A stretch of 64,000 bases of DNA from Stomorhina lunata (taxonomy: Eukaryota; Arthropoda; Insecta; Diptera; Rhiniidae), in the NCBI GenBank assembly GCA_933228675.1, contig OW121742.1:105060901-105124900 (forward strand), written 5' to 3'. Below the pieces are notes generated by a model, which was not told the DNA's origin, did no database searches, and saw only the letters and a program-made list of their open reading frames with translations. Made by a program: the position numbers and the translations under genes. Positions 1-10,875 of the stretch are shown one piece after another (position 1 is the first letter of the stretch; each line of letters starts with the position of its first letter).

Positions 1-29
1 TAATGGACACTGAAAATATACGAAATAAT

Positions 30-3000
30 TTTCCAATAAAAAAGGAAATTTTTAAAAAATTTCCTATAAAATAGAAAATTTTTGAAAATTTTTCAATGAA
101 AATAGAAAATTTTTGAAAAATTTCCAATAAAATAGGAAATTTTTGAAAAATTTCCAATAAAATTGAAAAATTTCCTATAAAAATAGGAAATTTTTTAAAA
201 ATTTCCAACAAAAATAGGAAATTTTTGAAAAATTTCCTATAAAAATAGGAAATTTTTGAAAAATTTCCTAAAAAATAGGAAATTTTTGAAAAATTTCCAA
301 TAAAAATAGGAAATTTTTCAAAAATTTCCAATTAAAATAAAAAATTTTTGAAAAATTTCCTATAAAAACAGAAAATTTTTGAAAAATTTTCTATAATAAT
401 AGGAAATTTTTGAAAAATTTTCAATAAAAATAGGAAATTTTTGAAAAATTTCCAATAAAAATAAAAAACTTTTGAAAAATTTCCTATAAAAATTGGAAAT
501 TTTTGAAAAATTTAATAATAAAAAAGGAAATTCTTGAAAAATTTCCTAATAAAATAGGAAATTTTTGAAAAATTTTCTAATAAAATAGGAAATTTTTAAA
601 AAAATTTCTAATAAAATAGGAAATTTTTGAAAAATTTCCTTATAAAAATTGGATATTTTTGAAAAATTTCCAACAAAATAGGACATTTTTTAAAATTTCC
701 TATCAAAATAGGAAATTTTTGAAAAATATCCAATAAAAATAGGAAATTTTTGAAAAGGTTCCAATAAAAATAGGAAATTTTTGAAAAATTTCATATAAAA
801 ATGGAAATTTTTGAAAAATTTCCTATAAAAGTAGAAAATTTTTGAAAAATTTCCTATATAAATAGGAAATTTTTGAAAAATTTCCTATAAAAATAGGAAA
901 TTTTTGAAAAGATTCCTATACAAATAGGAAATTTTTGAAAAGTTTCCTATAAACATAGGAAATTTTTGAAAAGTTTCCTATACAAAAAGGAAATTTTTGA
1001 AAAGTTTCCTATAAAAATAGGAAATTTTTGAAAAGTTTCCTATACAAATAGGAAATTTTTGAAAAATTTCCTTTAAAAATAGGAGATTTTTGAAAAATTT
1101 CCTATAAAAATAGGAAATTTTTAAAAAATTTCCTATAAAAATAGGAATTTTTGGAAAGTTTCCTATAAAAATAGAAAATTTTTGAAAAATTTCCTATAAA
1201 AATAGAAAATTTTTGAAAAATTTCCTATAAAAATAGAAAATTTTTGAAAAATTTCCTCTAAAAATAGGAAATTTTTGAAAAAAATTTTCCTATAAAAATA
1301 GGAAATTTTTGAAAAATTTCTTATAAAAATAGGAAATTTTTGAAAAATTTCCTATAAAAATAGGAAATTTTTGAAAAATTTCCTATAAAAATAGGAAATT
1401 TTTGAAAATTTTCCTATAAAAAATAGGAAATTTTTGAAAATTTTCCTATAAAAATAGGAAATTTTTGAAAAATTTCCTATAAAAATAGGAAATTTTTGAA
1501 AAATTTCCTATAAAAATAGGAAATTTTTGAAAAATTTCCTATAAAAATAGGAAATTTTTGAAAAATTTCCTATAAAAATAGGAAATTTTTGAAAAATTTC
1601 CTATAAAAATAGGAAATTTTTGAAAAATTTCCTATAAAAATAGGAAATTTTTGAAAAATTTCCTATAAAAATAGGAAATTTTTGAAAAATTTCCTATAAA
1701 AATAGGAAATTTTTGAAAAATTTCCTATATAAATAGGAAATTTTTGAAAAATTTCCTATAAAAATAGGAAATTTTTTAAAAATTTCCTATAAAAATAGGA
1801 AATTTTTGAAAATTTTCCTATAAAAATAGGAAATTTTTGAAAAATTTCCTATAAAAATAGGAAATTTTTGAAAAATTTCCTATAAAAATAGGAAATTTTT
1901 GAAAAATTTCCTATAAAAATAGGAAATTTTTGAAAAATTTCCTATAAAAATAGGAAATTTTTGAAAAATTTCCTATAAAAATAGGAAATTTTTGAAAAAT
2001 TTCCTATAAAAATAATACATTTTTTAAAATTTCCTATCAAAATAGGAAATTTTTGAAAAATTTCCAATAAAAATAGAAAATTTTTGAAAAGGTTTCAATA
2101 AAAATAGGAAATTTTTGAAAAATTTCCTATAAAAATAGGAAATTTTTGAAAAATTTCCTATAAAAATAGGAAATTTTTGAAAAATTTCCTATAAAAATAG
2201 GAAATTTTTGAAAAATTTCCTATAAAAATAGGAAATTTTTGAAAAATTTCCTATAAAAATAGGAAATTTTTGAAAAATTTCCTATAAAAATAGGAAATTT
2301 TTGAAAAATTTCCTATAAAAATAGGAAATTTTTGAAAAATTTCCTATAAAAATAGGAAATTTTTGAAAAATTTCCTATAAAAAAGGAAATTTTTGAAAAA
2401 TTTCCTATAAAAATAGGAAATTTTTGAAAAATTTCCTATAAAAAAAAGGAAATTTTTGAAAAATTTCCTATAAAAAAAGGAAATTTTTGAAAAATTTCCA
2501 ATAAAAATAGGAAATTTTTGAAAAATTTCCTATAAAAATAGGAAATTTTTGAAAAATTTCCTATAAAAATAGGAAATTTTTGAAAAATTTCCTAGAAAAA
2601 TAGGAAATTTTTGAAAAATTTCCTATAAAAATAGGAAATTTTTGGAAAATTTCCTATAAAAAGAGGAAATTTTTGAAAAATTTCCTATAAAAATAGAAAA
2701 TTTCCTATAAAAATAGGAAATTTTTGAAAAATTTCCTATAAAAATAGGAAATTTTTGAAAAATTTCCTATAAAAATAGAAAATTTCCTATAAAAATAGGA
2801 AATTTTTGAAAAATTTCCAATAAAAATAGGAAATTTTTGAAAAATTTCCTATAAAAATAGAAAATTTCCTATAAAAATAGGAAATTTTTGAAAAATTTCC
2901 TATAAAAATAGGAAATTTTTGAAAAATTTCCTTTAAAAATAGGAAATTTTTTAAAAATTTCCTATTAAAAAAATTTCCTATTAAAAAACAGGAAATTTTT

Positions 3001-3370
3001 GAAAAATTTCCTATTAAAAAATAGGAAGTTTTTGAAAAATTTCCTATTAAAAAATAGGAAATTTTTTTAAAAATTTCCTATTAAAAAAATAGGAAATTTT
3101 TGAAAAATTTCCTATTGAAAAATAGGAAATTTTTGAAAAATTTCCTATTAAAAAATAGGAAATTTTTGAAAAATTTCCTTTTAAAAATAGGAAATTTTTG
3201 AAAAATTTCCTATTAAAAAACAGGAAATTTTTGAAAAATTTCCTATTAAAAAATAGGAAATTTTTGAAAAATTTCTTATTAAAAAATAGGTAATTTTTGA
3301 AAAATTTCCTATAAAAAACTGAACTTTTTTAAAAATTTCCTCGAAAACAGACAATTTTTGGAAAATTTTT
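30..3370 (+). repeat. 31-bp AT-rich satellite array, forward orientation
   Basis: Tandem array of a 31-bp unit, about 105 copies. Each unit holds a perfect palindrome: an 11-bp arm AGGAAATTTTT, one central G, then the reverse-complement arm, followed by an 8-bp linker ATAAAAAT. Copies between about 1200 and 2660 are nearly identical. Both edges are diverged, with linker variants such as AATAAAAAT on the left and ATTAAAAAAT after 2960, the usual picture of a homogenised core with decaying ends. The left edge may lie just outside the window. No coding potential: open frames here are repeat translations. Confidence 0.97.
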
Positions 3371-4466
3371 CTCTCAGTTTTTCTCATTGCTATTTATGAA
3401 TATTCATAAACTTCTGGTTCCATCTGTCGTATTTAGTTTAAGTGTGCTTGTATATGTGTGAGTTATGTGAATATGCGTGTAAGTTTCTAATACTTTATAA
3501 AGTAAATTTCAAATGTCATTGATAGTAACATTAGCAAATATGTTCTCATCATGAAAAACCATAAATCACAAACTAATGACTACTTTACTAATAGGGATGT
3601 CCCTTGTGAGCAAAGGAAGTGTATATATCTTTATTAGCCTTCTTATATTTATTTGGCATTTATCTGATAATCTTGTCATTTCTTAATCGGAAAATTTATT
3701 ATTCCAATAGATTTTGCATATGTATAGCCGAATCACCCTAATACAGATCTACGTTTTCTTGCCTGGCAAAATATTTTAGTAATTTGTTGCTAAATATTAT
3801 AGATTTGTTGGTTAGTTTAGCCTGAATTTATTACATTTAAACATAATTTATTTCCTAAACTTTATTTATTTAGAATGACCATTTAATTTCCAAGAGGTAT
3901 TAAATTTCAACATTCATAGTATAAACTGTGACCATTCACATTTATAAGGTTGACTAATATTTCAATATAAGCTTTAGTAAGACTTTTAGGTAAAATCTCC
4001 CTAAGGCTTGGGAAATGTACAACTTTTGGAAAACTTCACTTTTAGTCTACTATCTAACGTAATTATTGCCATATCTGCAAGTAACGACGAAGTCCATCTC
4101 AAAAATTTAAAAATTATAGTTAGAACTCTTTTACTGCAAAGGAAAGATATGTTTCCTTATGTTTACGTTTGTACTTAAATATATTTATTATTTTAACATT
4201 TTTGCATTGTTCTTGCTTATTGCAAATACGAGTACATGTGTAAATCTAATTTATATGTTAAAGTATGAAGATAAGATACAAATGTATGAATATTTTCCAT
4301 AGAAATTATAAATCAGAGGATATACATTTAGTAGCTAAAAGTTATGCCACTGCTATTACTATTGTACAGAGTTTATTGCCATATTTACTAGACAAACTAA
4401 AAGGGAAACTAACCAAAAACAAAATTTATATTCGTCTTCCTTCTGGAATCCATTTCTTCTTTTTAT
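3371..4466. other. Unique AT-rich spacer between two inverted satellite arrays
   Basis: About 1.1 kb of non-repetitive AT-rich sequence separating the forward and inverted arrays of the same 31-bp satellite. A 67-codon open frame near 4265 runs into the edge of the right array and has no recognisable domain. I see no gene, RNA or transposon end here. Confidence 0.6.
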
Positions 4467-5950
4467 AGAAATTTTTTTCAAAAATTTCCTATTTTTATAG
4501 GATATTTTTCAAAAATTTACTTTTTTTTAGGAATTTTTTTCAAAAATATACTTTCTTTTAGGAAAATTTTCAAAAATTTACTTTTTAAATGAAATTTTTC
4601 AAAAATTTATTTTTTAGAGGAATTTTTTCAACAATTTTCTTTTTACAGGAAATTTTTCAAAAATTTCCTATTTTTATAGGAAATTTTTCAAAAATTTCCT
4701 ATTTTTATAAGAAATTTTTCAAAAATTTCCTATTTTTATAGGAAATTTTTCAAAAATTTCCTATTTTTATAGGAAATTTTTCAAAAATTTAATATTTTTA
4801 TAGGAAATTTTTCAAAAATTTCCTATTTTTATATGAAATTTTTCAAAAATTTCCTATTTTTATATGAAATTTTTCAAAAATTTCCTATTTTTATAGGAAA
4901 TTTTTCAAAAATTTCCTATTTTTATAGGAAATTTTTCAAAAATTTCCTATTTTTATAGGAAATTTTTCAAAAATTTCCTATTTTTATAGGAAATTTTTCA
5001 AAAATTTCCTATTTTTATAGGAAATTTTTCAAAAATTTCCTATTTTTATAGGAAATTTTTCAAAAATTTCCTATTTTTATAGGAAATTTTTCAAAAATTT
5101 CCTATTTTTATAGGAAATTTTTCAAAAATTTCCTATTTTTATAGGAAATTTTTCAAAAATTTCCTATTTTTATAGGAAATTTTTCAAAAATTTCCTATTT
5201 TTATAGGAAATTTTTCAAAAATTTCCTATTTTTATAGGAAATTTTTCAAAAATTTCCTATTTTTATAGGAAATTTTTCAAAAATTTCCTATTTTTATAGG
5301 AAATTTTTCAAAAATTTCCTATTTTTATAGGAAATTTTTCAAAAATTTCCTATTTTTATAGGAAATTTTTAAAAAATTTCCTATTTTTATAGGAAATTTT
5401 TCAAAAATTTCCTATTTTTATAGGAAATTTTTCAAAAATTTCCTATTTTTATAGGAAATTTTTCAAAAATTTCCTATTTTTATAGGAAATTTTTCAAAAA
5501 TTTCCTATTTTTATAGGAAATTTTTCAAAAATTTCCTATTTTTATAGGAAATTTTTCAAAAATTTCCTATTTTTATAGGAAATTTTTCAAAAATTTTCTA
5601 TTTTTATAGGAAATTTTTCAAAAATTTCCTATTTTTTTAGGAAATTTTTTAAATTTTCCTATTTTTATAGGAAATTTTTCAAAAATTTCCTATTTTTGTA
5701 GGAAATTTTTCAAAAATTTCCTATTTTTATAGGAAATTTTTCAAAAATTTCCTATTTTTATAGGAAATTTTTCAAAAATTTCCTATTTTTATAGGAAATT
5801 TTTCAAGAATTTCCTATTTTTATGGGAAATTTTTCAAAAATTCACTTTTTATAGAAAATTTTTCAAAAATTTACCTTTTTTATGAAATTTTTCAAAAATT
5901 TACTTTTTATAGGAAATTTTAGTTTACTTTTTATAGGAATTTTGCTCTAA
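4467..5950 (-). repeat. 31-bp AT-rich satellite array, inverted orientation
   Basis: The same 31-bp unit as in 30-3370 but on the opposite strand (central C instead of G, linker ATTTTTAT), about 48 copies. The core 4900-5600 is almost perfectly homogeneous; both ends degenerate, with shortened units near 4500-4630 and 5850-5940. Together with the first array it forms a very large inverted repeat with a 1.1-kb loop. Confidence 0.97.
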
Positions 5951-6521
5951 AAAAAATTTGGCAAAATTTTTGACAGATGTCGAATTCCAGTCCTATACTT
6001 TTAAAACCACCAAATGGATAGTCCCTTATATCTATGGTAATGAATCATAATAGCTTAAGTCAAAAATTCGTTTTTTGAGGTATTTAGCATTTTGTATGAA
6101 AAAGTTGAAATATTAATGCATAAAGTTTTATTAATAATGACATTATAATTATAAAATTTAGCTGAGTGACAGATCTTGCTTTAGAACGGAGCCGTCTATC
6201 TCTACAGCATAATATGCTAACTTTTACAAAAGAGCTTTTGAGCTTCACACCGACACTCTATGTATGAACGGGACGCAACTTTGTTTGTCCCGTTTACACT
6301 TACGGAAAATTGTCTTTGCAAAGTCAGTGGTTTTTTCAAAGCCAGTGCTGCCAGATGAGAATTGTTGCTCTATTATATGAAGAAAACTGTGAATCAGGCA
6401 ACACTGACCATAAGAGCTTTTAAAGCTGTTTACCACAAATGTAAATGTTAATGTATGTGTTTTTTGAAAGAGAAGAAGAATATGTAATAAAATGAAAAAA
6501 CACTAATATCAACTTAAGCTA
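5951..6521. other. Unique sequence, no gene seen
   Basis: Non-repetitive AT-rich sequence between the satellite and the left end of the nested DNA transposon. A short minus-strand open frame around 6245-6436 has no recognisable feature. Confidence 0.5.
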
Positions 6522-6524
6522 TTA

Positions 6525-6650
6525 CACTGCACAACAGCATTTCTGATGATTGGAGTTCGATACATGATTCTAGTCTAGTTTTTTATGATGATTTCAAATC
6601 TGTCGACAAAACTTTTCTATCAGCTCTAGTTTAGAAAATATTGCACATAA
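6525..6650 (+). repeat. Left terminal inverted repeat of the DNA transposon
   Basis: Pairs with 18430-18560 in inverse orientation. Matching blocks in the same order are CACTGCACAACA at the tip, CTGATGATTG (6543-6552), GATTTCAAAT (6590-6599) and CAGCTCTAGTTTA (6621-6633), with small gaps between. The order and length of the blocks make chance unlikely. Confidence 0.75.
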
Positions 6651-7045
6651 ACCGTTTTACACAAAAACACCATATTTTTTATCCTTAGTATTACCTAATT
6701 AAGCTCTTGAGAAGAAAAAAAATTTTTTTTTAAGACTTTCGTACACAAGATGAGTACGGGGAACTCCCCGTATGTCCTAACAATTGTATGTCGTGGCTGG
6801 TGCGTTTTAGAGGGCCTAATAGCTATCAAAAAGGGTCTAGTGGAATAGGTCGCAATTTTCTTAACTAGAGTCGCCAAGATTAGCAAAAAACATATCTTTG
6901 TGACTCTAAAGAATATGCGGTTTAATGTCCATGTAGATTTATGTGTTTAAAAGTGACTCATGTGTTGCAAAAAATGATGCAAATTGAATATTTTTTTCAT
7001 AATAAAACACTATAAATTTAGAAATAATTCATATTTATTTAGTTC
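6651..7045. other. 3' non-coding part of the DNA transposon
   Basis: Lies between the stop of the transposon gene (7046) and the left terminal repeat. AT-rich with no conserved motif that I can recognise. A 63-codon open frame at 6695-6886 on the minus strand has no family resemblance. Confidence 0.5.
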
Positions 7046-7888
7046 CTATAATGAAAAGAATTTTTTTTTATACGATTTTCGTGCGACAGCTGAAGGTGGA
7101 GAGCTATTTTGAATGCTCCAACAATAATCAGCCATCATATGTGCGTTCCAGTAGCCCTGATAGCGCTCTTCCATAGGTAAAATTATGCGATCTCTTGATA
7201 CTAAAGGTGGGTTTATCACGTTCTCATGTCCTACAACTAGCGCTTCCCGAGGAGGCCAATCTTTTTTAATCCAATGTTGGTGTTTAGCTCTGCTATTCCA
7301 TAAGCATATAAAACAAGGATATTTCGTATAACCACCTTGTTGGCCTAAAAGGAAGTTGACCATTTTCAAATCGACACATATGACCCAATTGTGATCAATA
7401 TACTTAATTTTGTCTAAAATTAGAGCAATAGTTGAATATTCCTCTTTAACTTTTGTAGAATGTGCAATAGGCAGCGACCCTAGTTTATTGCCATTATGCA
7501 GGAGAACACATTTTAGGCTGCGTTTTGAAGAGTCTATGAATAGACGCCACTCACTAGGGATATAATTTTGAAGTCCCATTGCAGCCATTAAACCAGGTAC
7601 ATCTTTTCAAAATACAAAATCGTTTTCTTCGGAAAAATATTTGGTAAGTTTTCTTTCCCTTGTGCGGTAATAAGAAACTTTGGTTTCTTTTGTTACCAAG
7701 TTTCTTTCTTTTAGCCTAGACGCCAAAATTTCTGAAGCAGCTTTTGACAGTCCCAAATCTCTGACAAGATCGTTTAAACCGTCTTGATTAAAAAGTTTTG
7801 GCACTTTCAGATCATATTCAAATTCACTTTCACTACTGTAAGATTTTTCTCCAAAGTGTATAGGTTCATCTAGCCCAGCATCAGCTTG
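7046..7888 (-). pseudogene. C-terminal part of the same split transposon gene, with in-frame TGA
   Basis: Continues the gene that starts at 18350, beyond the retrotransposon. It has 281 codons, interrupted by one in-frame TGA at 7607-7609, where I recall relatives having a cysteine. Both sides of the TGA are in the same frame and resemble the family: LFNQ..LNDLVRDL before it, and WRLFIDSSK, CVDLKM, GYTKYPCFICLW and W..R..LV after it. The acidic residues in FIDSSK and CVDLKM could be RNase H-fold catalytic positions (inference). Near the end the frame jumps from LVSRDRIILP directly to MEERYQGYW..HMMADYCW. In family members I remember, more than 100 residues separate these blocks, so an in-frame internal deletion is likely. 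Ends with a basic tail and a stop at 7046. Confidence 0.7.
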
Positions 7889-7892
7889 AAGG
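7889..7892. repeat. Target site duplication AAGG, left copy
   Basis: AAGG immediately left of the LTR retrotransposon, matching 17946-17949 on the right. Setting aside one copy together with the insert gives an uninterrupted reading frame in the host gene, which confirms the boundaries. Four to six base duplications are typical of Ty3/gypsy integrases. Confidence 0.92.
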
Positions 7893-10192
7893 TGTTACGC
7901 GCCGGCTAAATTTCTATACAACAAAAATTACTTTCTATTGCCCAAAACTCTAACCACTCAAAACACCAGTTAAGGGGCATGAAAATAGATCTTCCGGCTA
8001 GTTCTTGTAATATAATTGGTCCTTAACCCATGTTAAGACGCGTAATCATATAACGTACTTTCCATACCCATAAAGTACGCCAAAAGAATAAAAAGATCTT
8101 TAAAGATTAAGTATCATTCTAGAGTGGTAAGATGTAATACCACATAGGGTATAATTTCCCCTCCCAAACTAAATGTTTAGACACCTATGACAGACCCTAT
8201 ATACCCTACAATTTAATCTGTCCCTAATAAAGACTGAATTAGAATTTACATTATGTTACACCTGACTTTAGTTATTCTTCCCATTTGAAGTAAATTTAGA
8301 ATTTCATTTTTAAGTAAACAAACAGAGGAATTTATTCATAAATATAAAAGGAATAAGAATTAAAAATAAAGAAAAATTTATATGTAATCTCATACATAAA
8401 GTAAATAATCATTTAACAAGAGAGTTAACATCGTACTAAATAAATGATATTTAAAATAATAAGAAGAAAGCAAAAATTGGAAATATTTGAGGGACAATTT
8501 GAAAACGGACCGACTAACAAAAGAGTATTCTATATGATAATATGTATAATTACAAAAAAAAAAAAAGATCAATAATTTATTACTCACAACAAAATAGGTG
8601 TTCCATTTTATTTGTCTCGATTGGAGGGCCCAGCAAAACGAGTTGGAATTGATGTTTCTGTTGTTGTTGTTAAAAAAAAGACTCTAAGTAAATTTTTTGT
8701 AATTAATAGTTTTAAATAAACATACCTACATATATCTTTAAGTTTTAGAAAAAAATATTTAGAACAGATACTTGAATACAGTCTTTGCCAAAATTATTCA
8801 TGCAAATGATTTTAATTAAAATTTGATATTATTAGAATTCATAATATAATATCAATTTATTAAAAAAAAATGATTAAATCTTTACTTTACTCAAATTAAA
8901 TATTAATTAGAATCATTTGCATGCATTTATATATAAATTGTAAATATAATTATAAATTTTTTTTTTTAAATACATAACATAATGATTAGTTATAAATTCA
9001 GAATTTTGTTTTATAATTTGGAAGTTTGAAATATTTAATACATAAACTTGTTAGAAATTTTTTTAGCAATATAAATTAATTTTAAAGAAAATATATTTAG
9101 GTTAATTTAGATAATTGTAGAAAATACTATATTAGGTTAGTTAGATGAATATTTCAAAGTAATAGTTTTGAGGTTAGGTATAGTTTTTGGATAATAAATG
9201 TTAGAATTTTTTTTTTTCAACACAAATTAGTAGAATTTTAAGTGATAAATTATTATCTTTGATTGATTTTTAAATATTGTATTTAGCTCCTAGGAAATTA
9301 TGAAAATAGGTCTGTAGAAATGTTATGTAATAGGACCTCACATGGAAGCACGTGGCATGGTCAGCGTTTTGGACTTTCCTCCTGGTTTTACGAGGATTTT
9401 CTTGGATAGCCTTAACTCCAATTCAACAGTTTATTAAAGGTATTACGCAACACACATTCCCCGAAAGCACTTTCCTAACAAGATTAAAAAAATAAACTTA
9501 TATCGCAATTGCAGCACGCACTTTAGAAGGAAATCTCTTACCAAAAAATTTTCAGGTTTTTAAATAAAATGCTGGTCCTTATTATTTTATAGAAAACTTC
9601 TCAGTTCATGAAATATTTAATTGACTTTTTACAATATTTATTGTTTGATATGTGAATATTTCACTTCACACTTTGACTATTTTAATAATTTAAATTTTGC
9701 CAAATTATGTACTTGTTAATGTCACCAGATTTACGATTATAATGATTTTGGTTTGATTTCCATATGAATTAGGTTCTGATCTTTTCATGCGTAATAAAAC
9801 TGGTATAGTAATGAGAACATTTATTACATATTACCTGAATTGTTTGATCACCAGAGAAAAGAAGACGAAAATACCGCTAAGGGTCATAGTATAGTTATAT
9901 ACGCGATCGTGTAAAATTATTATCATATATGGTAATTCAGTTGAAATTACAGAGAGTGTATGTTAAAAATCACACATTGTTACATTCAACTGTATTGAGG
10001 GTATGTAGATATGTTAGCTGAAGTGGCAGAACTAACAAATTTCTTTCATGCTATATAATAATTGTTTGCTGATGAAGAATCCTAATTATCATACTTGCAA
10101 TTGAAGAGAATGTGTAATAAAATAAAGGCAAATAATTCGAATAAAATTTGACTTGATATCAATTATTCTTTAAATAAAAGGAAATCGTAACA
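7893..10192 (-). repeat. 3' LTR of the gypsy element
   Basis: 2300 bp, equal in length and, by eye, in sequence to 15646-17945 at a constant offset of 7753. Ends are TGTTAC...GTAACA, so the terminal 6 bp are an inverted repeat with the standard TG...CA edges. Unusually long for a gypsy LTR and strongly AT-rich. A 65-codon open frame at 8390-8587 occurs in both LTRs but has no recognisable domain. I could not place the promoter or the R boundaries. Confidence 0.96.
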
Positions 10193-10374
10193 AATCTGCT
10201 TCGTTCTACTATTTTGCCAAAATAGAAGACGAACAGAAACCTGATTTCTTTTTATAAAATATTTGTTATACATCATACAGTGAATTTCGATATTGGTTTT
10301 CACCTTGTCGTGTGGCACGACCCACGAATAGCCGGGCAAAAAATCGTCTTAGGCCTATTTATCTAAATTCAATG
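10193..10374 (-). other. 3' untranslated region of the gypsy element
   Basis: The 182 bp between the pol stop and the 3' LTR. No env frame. A polypurine tract is expected next to the LTR; the minus strand there reads GAACGAAGCAGATT, purine-rich but interrupted, so the plus-strand primer is weak or diverged. CTATTTTGGCAAAATAG just upstream is a palindrome. Confidence 0.55.
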
Positions 10375-10875
10375 TTAGGTCTTCAAGTCTGACGTTTGAT
10401 ATCTGCCGACATAATTACCTTTAAGGTCCTCTATTTCGTATATATTATTACCGATCTTTTCACGGACTCTGCATTTTATGTATTTAGGCATAAATTTCTT
10501 GTTAATAGCCTTCGACATGCTGCTTAGCATGTGGTTTTTTCGAAAAACTACTTGACCCTTGCTAAAGTGTATTACCCGCGATCTCAGATTATAAACTTTC
10601 GATGCCTTTTCATGAGCTTTGTCTAAATTATCTCGTATTTTATTTCTAATACCTTGTAATTTATCTACATTGGCCAAAACTTGAAAATCTTCACCATTTA
10701 AACAGTTCAATTTTTCTAAAACTTTGTAGGCAGAGCCATGCTGCACCATGTTCTGTCCAAATGTTGCATAGTATGGTGAACATTTGATTGACGAGTGGTA
10801 GTCACTCCTAAGGATAGACAAGATCTGAGGTATATATTTATCCCAGTCACTATGATCTTTATGGTTTTCTAAAAA
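10375..10875 (-). pseudogene. pol: C-terminal end of integrase, downstream of the TGA
   Basis: Continues the pol frame after the TGA for 166 codons to TAA at 10375, with no shift or second stop. It encodes the end of the integrase core (FLENHKDHSDWDKYIP, then LRSDYHSSIKCSPYYATFG, equivalent to the usual S.H.sTg.sP....G block) and the C-terminal domain ending VGRYQTSDLK. Because the frame is clean, the TGA is a single substitution rather than decay. A separate protein starting at Met 10821 is possible but unlikely. Confidence 0.85.

Noticed and set aside
30..5950. Tandem 31-bp repeats as a CRISPR array
   Set aside because: Units are directly adjacent with no unique spacers, there are no cas genes, and the DNA is eukaryotic.
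8390..8587. 65-codon frame present in both LTRs (also 16143-16340)
   Set aside because: It is duplicated only because the LTRs are identical; AT-driven composition and no domain.
10193..10374. An env gene (errantivirus-type) downstream of pol
   Set aside because: Only 182 bp without an open frame before the 3' LTR.
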